Assembly: GCA_030762895.1 (NCBI GenBank)
Contig: CM061062.1
Coordinates: 238,762,019-238,826,018, forward strand
Length of the DNA stretch: 64,000 nucleotides
Source: Sophora flavescens
Taxonomy: Eukaryota; Streptophyta; Magnoliopsida; Fabales; Fabaceae
Direction of reading: 5' to 3'
Part shown: positions 11,801 to 23,800 of the stretch, in pieces
How the letters are laid out: every line of letters begins with the position of its first letter
Numbering within the stretch: position 1 is the first letter of the stretch
Translations under genes and position numbers: made by a program
Notes under the pieces: generated by a model
Told to the model about the DNA's origin: nothing
Databases searched by the model: none
Seen by the model: only the letters and a program-made list of their open reading frames with translations

Positions 11801-14800
11801 ATTCTCACATAGACTTATTTGGGTTGCAACTTCAAATTAATTGATTGATTTTGAAAAACTTCACCTCATTGCTACTCTTTCAGGCTAAACAATTGTGCTT
11901 GGGTATAACACGTACACTTCTTTTAGAGCGTAGGCCTATATCTGTGGTTGCCAAGGCTATACATGTACTGGTCACTTCGTACTCCCATTCAATTAAAACT
12001 GGTAGCCATCTTAAAGGACTGAATCCAGAGAAGGCATCAGCTACTGGTGTACAAAATGCTGGGGCTGTTGTCTCTACTATAGGAGCAGATGCAATTGGAA
12101 AATCAATTGTACATGAATCTGCTGCAAGAGTAGACGGTGGATCTTTTAATAAAGCTTCGACTGTTTCAAGTCTGGATTCTGAGGATGAGTCCGAGTTTGC
12201 AAATCCAAAACACAATTCAAAGGAGTCCCAAGTCGGGGGCGATGTGAACAATGAAAACTCCCAGAGCTCTGAAGCTCATAGTGCATATGTTATGCAATCA
12301 TCTCTACAACCTGGGCAAGAGGAACCCCAACTTACTTCTGCAGCAATTTCACCAGATGAGATGTACAGCTTTGTCTTTTCTCCTGTCGATGAAGAGTTGG
12401 TTGGAGATCCTTCTTACTTGGTTGCTATCATTATTGAGTTCCTTCATAGGTATGTTATTACAATTTAGTAGTTGTTTTGACTCAAAGTTTTCCATCTACT
12501 TGCTCTAGTTTCTAATGGATTTAAGTTTGGTCCACTGTCAGTGTTTGGCAGTGAGTCATATGCTTTCAACTATTTGAAGAACTTTTGAAAACTTTATACA
12601 ACTGAAATGCCTTAACTACTCGATTGATGTGAGAATTTATTATTTATGATTGTGTGTTGAGTTTTCCATCAACAAGTGATCTAATTTAGACTCAATTCCA
12701 ATACATTTGACTTTTGGTTATTTCTTTTATCAATCTTGTACTGGTAGATCTAAAGCTCCCTATTTAAACACATGGCACTGATCTGTCTTTACTATGGCGG
12801 GCTTGATGTCTAAGTCAAAGATTCAATTCATGCTCCGACCTTTTCCCTTCCCATTTCCCAGGTCTACGTGGCATCCTTTGTAATCCATAGACAAAATATA
12901 TGTACGAATAATTATTGTTTGATATACCGGTGGTGGAAAATGAAATAATTACACTAGTAACTTTTATGCCATTATTTTTTACACTAACAAATTAAAATAT
13001 TGTAATCATGTTTCTTATACCAGTCATACATTTTAATAAAAACTATTTTTTATTCATTCTATTTTTTGGTTTTAGCAGAAAATCATGCGATAATCATAAA
13101 AATGCTTCTTAATACTGAATAGATCATATCAAAATGAGTGTTGGGAAGTATTTATCAACAAAAACAGAACCGAATTGACGTGTAAAACTTTAAACTCCAC
13201 TACCAGAGTAAGAACCTACCATATGTGTATCGGACTTTGCCATTAGTTATTACAATTCAATTGTCAGACGAGGCATCCCTTGTGAACATTTCCCTTTCAG
13301 GTATTAAATTGTTGCAAGGACAAAAAGCATTGCATTTTGTGATTTTAAAAGCTGCAATATCATTTATAGCATATATTGTAATTTGTAAATAATGAAGTTA
13401 AGACCAGTGTTATCGATGATGGATTATGGCGGTCAGCCAAAATTCCACCATATAAACATGGCGTTGCGGCCTATGGCAGAAACATGGCAGATATAATAGG
13501 CATTGCGGCCTATGGCGGCTGGCACAAAATCCGCCATGCTTCCGCCATGGCGGCAATTTGACAACACTGGTTAAGACAACAGAAAACTTTGTGAAACTTC
13601 ATAGCTTCCTATGTGGTTCAGCTTGATAAGTCTAAGCCAACTAAATACTTGATTTAGGATATTACCTATTAGGTCAGTTGGGCCAGGTATGCACTTTGAA
13701 ATGATGGATGGAAATTAGGGACTTAAATGTGCTATTTTCTTTTTCTTAATCTGATCATAACTTCTAGTATGAATCCATGCCCCTCAATGCTCTTTATTAA
13801 TTGTTGCAGTGCAAATTTGGAAAAGATTCGAGTACTCCCAAATCTATATGTATTGATAATTCAACTTCTGGCCCGCAATGAGCGATATGCAGAACTAGGG
13901 TTGTTTGTCATAAACAAGGTTACCAAACTTTCTATTTTTATTGTGGAGGTGGGAGGCTTTTATATGTTAAATTATTGATTACTTTTATTCTGAGACCAGA
14001 CTTTTTTGTTACAGATTCTAGAGCCCTCTAAGGAAGTTGCACTACAACTACTTGAGTCTGGTCGTCAGAATATCCAAACTAGAAAGCTTGGTCTGGATAT
14101 GCTGAGACAGCTTGGTTTACATCATGATTACGTATTGTTACTGGTTCAAGATGGATACTACCTTGAAGCTTTACGATATGCAAGGAAGTACAGGGTAATT
14201 ACCGATTTCTACTTTACTGGCTCCTGGTACAGGACTTTATTATGTGCTGTTTTACTTGAAATTATGGAAAAACTGAATAATGTTTCTTATTCCGAAAGAT
14301 TACAAGAGAATACAATATATAGGTACCAGATAATTACACTAACTTTACTATACAATGTGGGACTATTTTTACAATGTGACATAATGTGAAAAACTATACA
14401 ATGTGGAACTATTTCTACAGTTTTAAATAATTCAGAGAGCAGGGGGCCTATGGAAATCTGAGGTTTAGTTTTAATTTTTGGCATCTGGAGAGAGTTCTTT
14501 GATGAAAATGGGGCAGCTATGTGTTTACCCGTGTTATTAAACTCGGACCGGACCGGCCGGTCGGACCGGTTGAACCGGAAATCGGACCCATGACTGGTCC
14601 GGTCACAATATTGGACCAGCTGAGCCATCGAACCGGAGATGACGTCATCGAATCGCGGTTTAACCGCTTTAAACCACTGACCCAGATGACGGTTGAACTG
14701 GCTGCACGCTGCCCAAGGTCAACCACTAGCAAGTCCACTCGCCTGCTTCATGCCTGTCCACTCCACGCGCCTGCTGTTCCATAATTTCACGTTGAAATTC

Positions 14801-17800
14801 AGAAAATGCAGAGCCAAAAGTGCTACATAGGGTTCGAACTAATGATCTATTAGAGTTTATGTATGATGTACTTGCATAACTGAATGAGCTGAGTCAGCAT
14901 CATTCGGTTATGACAGTTGGCTAGCAACTGCTCTAACAGTTAGGATCGATGGCTATATAAAGGCAACATTGTAATATTGTAAACCAAGATTCATTCATTG
15001 AAATCATAGTTACAATTTCAGTTTCTGATCTTCCTCTCTCTCTCTCACTCTATGATATATTCTATTATGGTATCTAGAGCTATTTTCCGGGCCTGATTCT
15101 TCGATTCGATGGCTTCCACCAGAAATCTGTTTGAAACTGTCACCGGAGCTCCCGCGACGTCTCCGGCGCCGTCGAGCTTCAACCCTATGCTATCGATCAA
15201 GCTCGACGATAGCAACTTTCTGCTCTGGAAGCAGCAAGTCGAGGCTGTGATTATCGTGCACAAGCTTCATCGCTTTGTCGTGAATCAGGCGATTCCTCCT
15301 CAGTTCACATCGGAATCCAGTCGTGCTCTAGGGATTGAATCTGAAGCGTATCAGCTTTGGATCGTCCAGGACCAAATGCTCTTTACGTGGTTGCTTGGAT
15401 CTCTCTCCCCTTTGATTCTTCCAAGGTTCATCGGATGCAAGCAATTGTGGCAAGTATGGGAGAAAATCCACAAGCAGTTTCAGGCGCACCTTCAAGCCAA
15501 GGCTCGTCAATTTCGCTCCGAACTGAAGAATACGAAGAAAGGCACATGCTCAATCTATGAGTATCTCATGTGCATTCATGCCCTAGTTGAATCTCTACAA
15601 GCAATCAGCGATCCTGTCACCGAACAAGATCATGTTTACACGGTCCTTGAAGGACTCTTTGAGGAATATAATCCCTTCGTTATGATGATCTATGCTAGAT
15701 CTGGTGTTACCTCCATTGATGACATTGAACCTCTCCTTCTGATGCAAGATGCACAATTTGAGAAGTTCCGTCAAGAGCTACCTTCCCCTTCAGTAACTGC
15801 GAATGTCGCGCAAGTGCCAAACTGAGGTGAAAACTCTCACTCCAGTGGTTTCCCTCAGAGTCAAAATGGTTCTCGTAGTAATCGTGGCCGAGGAGGTAGA
15901 AATCGTGGTGGTCGTGGTGGTCGAGGAAGAGGCCGTGGAGGCCTTAAGCCTACTTGTCAACTCTGTGATAAGTATGGTCATGAAGCATTTGATTGCTGGT
16001 ACAGATTTGATCAAGAATTTGTTCCCCAACGACCACCATCTCAGACTCAACAATCCAATAATCAAGGGAATCAGTTCAACCATGACTCTCGCAGGTACAA
16101 TAACATCAAGGTCTCTCTATAAACTCCATAGGTTCTTCTCAGTTTTCTTCTCCTTCCAATCCTAATATTATCTTCTCTTTAAATAATCTTTTGCTAGTGC
16201 CTAATATCACCAAAAATCTTGTTTCAGTATCCAAATTTGCTCGTGATAATAATGTCTATTTCGAATTTCACCCATTTTCATGCTATGTAAAATCTCGGGG
16301 TTCTAATCGAGTCCTTCTTGAAGGCTCTCTTGGAGGTGATGGTCTATACAGTTTCGAGAACATCAGCATACTGAAGGAGCCTTCCTCCTCCTGTTTTCAA
16401 CATTCTGTGCATTCTTCAGCTCCTAGTGAGCTTCTAGCTAAGTCCTCTACTGTAACTAGCACTTTTGCCACTTGGCACTATAGGCTAGGACATGCCAATA
16501 ACAACACTGTAAAGGCTGTCCTTCAATTGTGTAAAATTCCTTCATTAAATAAAACATCTGATGATAACTTTTGCAATGCATGCTGTCTAGGAAAAGCTCA
16601 TAGATTACATGCCCCCCCTTCCCTTACTACTCACACTATTGCCTTTGAACTCATTCACACTGACCTTTGGGGACATGCACCTTGCACTTCCTTTGGGGGA
16701 TACACCTACTACATCACTTTTGTTGACGCTTACACTAGGTTTACATGGATTTACTTTCTTAAACAAAAATCTGATGCCCAGCCTTCAAACAATTCTCTAC
16801 CTTAATTACAACTCAGTTTTCTGCCACTATCAAGGCTGTCCAGTCAGATTGGGGAGGAGAATATCGTCCTTTCTCCAAATACTTGGCAGAATTAGGCATT
16901 GTCCATCGCTTGACATGCCCTCATACATCCCCTCAATAGGCTGGCTCTAAAGTCTTATCCCTCACCCTATCATGCACTTTATAACTCCAATCCTGATTAT
17001 TCTAACCTTAGAACTTTGGGGTGTGCTTGTCTCCCCTTTCTCAGACCTTATAACCAGCGTAAAATGCAGTTTAGGTCTTCGGAGTGTATCTACTTGGGGC
17101 TGTCACCACATCATAAAGGCCATAAATGCCTAGACTCTACTGGACGCATCTTCATCTCTAAGGATGTTTTATTCAATGAATCCAAGTTTCCCTATAAACA
17201 ATTGTTCCTCTCTCAGTCATGTTCACAAAATGTCCCACCTGAATCTCCATACCCTGCATCTATTCCCATTCCCTTCTACCCTCCTCTAGCTGCCACACCC
17301 TTAAATCAACTCCCTCACCATCTTTGTCTGTTTCTGCTCCACCTGCAGATCGGCCTGCCTCACCTCTTACCTCATCATCTGGCTCTCCCACTCTGCCCAA
17401 TCTGTACCCGACTCTATTGAATCACCCACCAACTCTCCCAACTCTGTCCAATCTGTCTCCAATTCCCCTTGTTCTGTTCAGTCTCCAAGTCCCTCACCTG
17501 ATCCACCTATTAATACCCATCATATGTTAACAAGGTCCAAAACAGGACACTTGCCACCTAGTCTTTTCTTGAGTCATGTTGAGCCAAGGTCTGTCAAAGA
17601 AGCCTTGACCAAGAAAGCCATGGTTGGTCGCTAAGGTGATGAGCACAATGCTCTCCTTAGAAATCACATTTGGTCTCTAGTTCCCCTACCACCAAATCGG
17701 CAGGCCATTGGCTGCAAGTGGGTATTCCGGGTTAAGGAAAATCTAGATGGCACAGTGAATAAACTCAAGGCTAGATTAGTAGCCAAAGGATTTCACCAAC

Positions 17801-20800
17801 AACATGGGTTTGATTACCATGAGACCTTTTCCCTTGTTGTGAAGCCAGTCACCATACGGATCATTCTAACTTTAGCCATCACTCACAAGTGGACTATGAA
17901 ACAAGTTGATGTCAACAATGCTTTCTTGAATGGGGTGCTTAGTGAAGAGGTTTACATGGTGCAACCTCCAGGTTTTGAACACAGTGACAAAACCCTTGTA
18001 TGCAAGCTGCACAAAGCCCTATATGGGCTCAAACAAGCCCCTCGGGCTTGGTATGAAAGCCTTGCATCTGCCCTACTACAGTTTGGTTTCATCACGAGCC
18101 GGTGTGATCCTTCACTGTTTGTCTACACTAAGGGCTCTACATCTCTGTACATATTAGTGTATGTTGATGATATAATCATCACTGGCTCCTCTGCCTCCCT
18201 TGTTGATGATCTAATTCAGAAACTCCACAAGCAGTTTGCTCTCAAGGAACTTGGGAACCTGGACTATTTCCTTGGTGTTGAAGTGAAGCACCTATCTGAT
18301 GGGGCTCTTCTACTTACACAGGGTAAGTATATTCGGGATCTGCTAGCCAAAGCCAATATGACTGAGGCAAAAGGGCTTTCCTCTCCCATGATTAGCAACA
18401 ACAAGCTTACTAAAGCTGGTACTGATACAATGTCTGACCCTCATCTCTACAGATCTATTGTAGGTGCCTTACAATATGCCACGCTTACTCGTCCAGACAT
18501 AGCCTTTAGTGTCAACAAAGTTTGTCAGTTTATGTCCAATCCACTAGACACTCTGCGTCCTACTGCCCACACTGCTCCTTTTCCTCTGTTGGCCTTTTGT
18601 GATACTGATTGGGTCAGTGACCCTGATGATAGAAGGTCCACCTCTGGTTCATGCATCTTCTTTGGTCCAAATCATGTATCTTGGTGTTCTAAAAAGCAAC
18701 AATTGGTTGCCCGGTCCAGCACAGAGGCTGAGTACCGAAGCATGGCTAACACTACTGCAGAAACTCTTTGGATCCAATCTCTGCTAACTGAACTTGGAGT
18801 CCCATTCACTGCTCCAAAACTCCTCTGTGACAATCTTAGTGCGGTGAATTTGGCACACAATCCTATCTTACATGCTAGAACCAAGCATATGGAGCTTGAT
18901 ATACACTTTGTTCGTGAGAAGGTTCTCTCCAAAGCACTCACAGTGGTCCATGTTCCTAGTCAAGACCAACTTGCAGACTGCTAGAACCAAGCATATCTTG
19001 GTGTTCTAAAAAGCAACAATTGGTTGCCCGGTCCAACACAGAGGCTGAGTACCGAAGCATGGCTAACACTACTGCAGAAACTCTTTGGATCCAATCTTTG
19101 CTAACTGAACTTGGAGTCCCATTCACTGCTCCAGAACTCCTCTGTGACAATCTTAGTGCGGTGAATTTGGCACACAATCCTATCTTACATGCTAGAACCA
19201 AGCATATGGAGCTTGATATACACTTTGTTCGTGAGAAGGTTCTCTCCAAAGCACTCACTATGGTCCATGTTCCTAGTCAAGACCAACTTGCAGACTGCTT
19301 CACTAAGCCACTCTCCTCAGCTAAGTTTACTGAGTTAAGAACCAAGCTCAATGTGATTTTCTCTCTTGACCCACCTTGAGCTTGAGGGGAGGATATTAGA
19401 GTTTATGTATGATGTACCTGCATGACTGAATGAGCTGAGTCAGCATCATTAAGTTATGACAGTTGGTGACAGTTGGCTAGCAACTGCTCTAACAGTTAGG
19501 ATCGATGGCTATATAAAGCCAGCACTGTAATATTGTAAACCAAGATTCATTCAATGAAATCATAGTTACAATTTTAGTTTCTGATCTTCCCCCCTCTCTC
19601 TCTCGCTCTATGATACATTATATTATGATCAGTAGCCAATTGTGCAGCACCTCTACCACTGAGGCACACGACTTGTTTGAAATAACGTTTACAAATTTAA
19701 TATATATAATATCTTTAGTATGAAATTTATAAATTTAAAATATACCGGTTCATCCGGTTCAACCATTGACATACTGGTTCGACCACTAAACCATTGACCC
19801 AGTACCCCGACCGAGTCGATGACCGGTCCGATTTTGTGTGAGTGTACTATACTTGATAAAGGCATGAGTGCATAGTATCAAAACTAATGTAACTTAGCTG
19901 GAGACTTAGTTACACCTGTAACCGTCTCAGTTAGACAGCTAGCAATTGACAACTGATATAGGTAACAGTTGTCCATATTCAATGTATAGAATATTCATTT
20001 TGAGATTCAATACACAAGAATCAATTCTTTCTCTCTCTCTCTATGCCTCCTTTCTTCTCTGTTCTTCAATTCAATATGGTATCATGAGAAATCGATTCTG
20101 ATGGCCGATTCCGATTCTTCTCCTCCGCCACCATCGCCGCCACATCTAGTTCCTCCCTTGCGAACTGTCTCGTCTTCTCTGTATACTTTCTCTCATCTGA
20201 TCAATGACGGCAAGAACTCTGTTCTGTGGCGCCAGCAGACCGAGCCGGTGATTAAGGCACATCGCCTTCACCGGTTTGTCGTTTCTCCACAAATTCCTCC
20301 TTAATACTTGACTGAAGTTGATCGTATAGCAGGATCGTTGAATCCATCGTTTGCCGATTGGGAGCAACAGGACCAAATTCTCTTATCGTTTGTCTAGGTT
20401 TCTTGGTTGCGCTCACTCTTTCGAGCTATGGGAGAAAATTCACGACTTCTTCTACAAACAAACACGCACGAAGGCACGCCAATTGCGCTCTACAAGTCTT
20501 GCTGATCGAACGGTCTCTAAGTATCTTCTAAGAATCAAGGTGATGGTGGACTCTCTAGTATCTATTGATGATCCAGTCTCTTCTCAAGAACACATTGATG
20601 TGATTCTTGAAGAATTACCTCAAGAATTTGGCCCTGTTATCTCCGTAATTGAAAGTAAGTTTGAACCCTCACCTGTTGATGAAGTTGAGGCACTTCTTCT
20701 GGCTCATGAACTTAGGCAAAACAAATTTCGTCAGAAAGAAATTAGTCCATTAATCTCACTCAGAGTTCAGTTCCTTCTTCGTCTCAGTCACATGACTCCA

Positions 20801-23800
20801 ATCAAAGTCAGGTTCACCTCACTACTCAAGGTCAATATTCAAGTCAATATTCTGGTTTTCGAGGCTCTAATCGTGGATGTGGTGGTCGTTCTGGTCGTGG
20901 CCGTGGCAGTGGCCAATCGAATATCCAGTGCCAAGTTTGTTACAAATATGGCCACACCGCTGATGTATGTTACAATAGGTTCAATCAAAGTTATCAACCA
21001 CCTGCTCACCTTCAATATCATGGCAATCAACCTAATCCTCAGCAATATCAGCACTACTTCCAAGGTTTTCAGCCATCATCATTCTCTCAGTATTCACAAG
21101 GTCCACCTATTTTTCAGTCTAATCAACAAGGATTTTCTGGTTCCTCCTCTAATTGGAATCCATCCTCATCTCAATTTCGTCCACCACAGCAACAGTTCTC
21201 CAATCACATGGCTCAACCAAGTGCCATGGTCATGAATTCAGCACCTCAGGTCACTCAACAGTGGTATCCTGCCTCAATTCCATGGAAATCTCTTTGAAGC
21301 ATGATGATTCTATAGCCACATCCAACTTTTGGTTCCCCCTAGTATCGGTTAGGAAAAGTTCTTCTGCCCTGTTAGCACAAGCTAAGAATGTCTTCAACCC
21401 ACTAAACATATATCCTTGTCCAACTAATCGACCCCTTCCATTTTCCGCAAATTCCATTACTACATCCATCTCTTCATCACTTGATATCTTTCCTTCATAA
21501 ACTTGTGTTTTATACTCTTCCATTCCTGTATAAAGAGAAATCTGCCCCTTATCCAGAACCTCACCAATGAAAGGTTCCATATGATGTAATAGTTGATATC
21601 CCATCTGCTTTGTCCATGAGGTCATTATCTTGTTCATCGATTCACCAGATCCCTCCTCTAGTGCTGCCCACAGATCCTCAGTCTTCACATTTGAGCAAGC
21701 ATAATATTTTTTATATGAAGCTAGTGATCTCTGGAAGCCTTCAGCACCAAGATAGCTTTGTAGCATTCTGATTAGATACGCACCTTTTCTATAACCTATA
21801 GCATCAATTAGGTCATCAATCTTACCAAGATGATTTATCAACACCAAGGCCAACCTTATCATCCTTCCTTCTGCATGGTCAATTTGAACCCTGTCATAAT
21901 CCCAAGATGGGTGTGAAAGCTCCCCCATGTGTCTGAACTTGGGCACCAACCAAAATATGATATTTTGATCATAGACACGTGAAGGAGTGAGCATGTTTTC
22001 AGGGTTACGTCTCAAACAAAACATTACCTCAAGAAGTTCAGCACCAGTACAAGGTTTGAAGCGCTCCTCCTTTGGCTGCCATTCTGTTTTCGTGACTCTG
22101 ATGGCTGTGTTTAACAAAAGTTTCAACAGTGAAGTTGGCCTTGATAGGCCGTGTAGAAGTAAAGTTAGGCCGAATTGAGTGTTTTTTTCTGTTCCTTGTA
22201 TGAGAAACATCTTCCCCTCTTGACTCCAAAATTCTTATCCTCCACTTATCTTGTTGGGCCTGGCCCAATTGGCCAAAAGTATTACCCTCTTCCTCCCATA
22301 GCTTCTGTAGCTCCTCATCAGTGAAGCAAAACACTTGGTCATGCATGGGGACAATGGCAGCATTTTCCCCTTGGCCACACACATTATGAACCACCATATC
22401 CACTATTAAAACAAAGAACTGTAACTTTAGTAGAAGCTCCAAGAACACTTGTAATCATAGTATCTCCTAAGGCCCCAATAGCACCCTTCAACCTTCCACC
22501 TACAGCAAGTTGGGAAGTAATAAAATTTCCCCTTTCTTCATTTAGTTGGGTTCGGTTCACTTTCTCAATTCCATTGCAACTCTTTCCTCTATCATACACA
22601 AACTTAAGCCAACCATGAAATGTAGAAGCCCAGACTCTATCATACTCAAACTTAAGCCAACCATGAAATGTAGAAGCCCAGACTAAGTCCTCATTTTTTA
22701 TAACAGTGATGGTTTGCTCCTTATCTCCCTCTAAGGCCCCTTTCTGTTTTTCACTAACTTGGCCCATTATCTCTTTTTTTAACACTTGCTGAGAGCTTGG
22801 CCTTCTTGCTATTTCTATTAAAGGAGCGAGGTGGGCCCGCCCAATTGGCCAAAGTTTGACCCACCTTCTCCACTGCTGCCCTAGCCCACTTCTCCCTCTC
22901 ACATGCGATGGTCATCTCAGCAATATGTAGAGATGACAGCTTGACAATGGCAGCAATGAATGACCCTCCCTCCGCCGCGATGAAAGACCCATTCACCCCC
23001 ATGTACACGCTCAGATCCGGTGGTTTCGGCGGCGGTAAGAAAAAGGTCGGCGGCGTCCCTCCCTCCTCCACAGACTCTTCCCGATCAGGCGGGTTCGGCG
23101 GCGGTAAGCAAAATGTCGGTGGCGTCCCTTCCTTCTCCACGGACACGTCTCGATCCGGCAGTTCCGATGGTTCCGGCGGCTGTAAAAGCCCACCACCGAT
23201 CATTGTCTCCATCCTACTACCTCAGCCACCTCTCGCAGTGTCCATCGCCGCTATTGCTTAAGCCGCTACCACCAACACAGCGGCGCCGTCGGGTCGCACA
23301 TTTACTCACCACCACCTTGATGACGGTCGTCCTCCTTTTCCATCTTCATCTCAGAAAGATCTGAGATGTTACCGTCATCACCTTCCACTTTGATCGCCTC
23401 CACATGCGCCGCCTGAAGATTCTCCTCCTCCTTTGAAAATACTCTGGTGGCCTTCCACTCCCCTTCCATATGCGTTTCAGTTTTTGTAACAGTATAGAAG
23501 ATACTTCTAATGGACCCTTCACCTCCTCTACCATCGTATTCCTCCTCCGTATCCTTCACCTCTTCTGGAATTTCAAAGGGAATTTGAGTAACCTGGTGAA
23601 TTCCCCATAGTTGAGGGTTGGATGAGCCTTGAGCCACCAAGGGCTCCGAGTCCAATTTCGGTCCGGATTCTTCATCTTCTACAACCAGTCCACCTCCCCA
23701 GAAGGCGTAGTTCCTCTCTACCAACTGCAATGCCCAGTCCAATAGTTCAGATACAGATTCTGATCCCTTCGAAGTTCGTCGACTTCGCCGTTTCCTTCTT

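Larger units (their letters stand above)
14848..19625 (+). mobile_element. TE3: copia element inserted in the hAT element
   Basis: LTRs 14848-15067 (220 bp) and 19394-19625 (232 bp), both starting TATTAGAG and ending ATTA, with an exact target duplication TGATC at 14843-14847 and 19626-19630. Primer site TGGTATCTAGAGC follows the 5' LTR; a GAGGGGAGGA purine tract precedes the 3' LTR. Sense to the host gene. Protease and integrase carry deletions and RNase H a tandem duplication, so it is defective. Confidence 0.93.

Noticed and set aside
14529..14847. Mutator-type element on account of long CCGG-rich ends
   Set aside because: The exact duplication is 8 bp and the ends are CAGTG-like, which favours hAT over the 9-bp Mutator pattern.
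21251..22210. Functional aminopeptidase gene
   Set aside because: Only about 74 residues match and the HEXXH zinc site and GAMEN motif are absent; flanks are unrelated.
23020..23364. + strand frames over 22908-23364
   Set aside because: Mirror of the proline-rich minus-strand ORF; the primer site places the coding sense on the minus strand.
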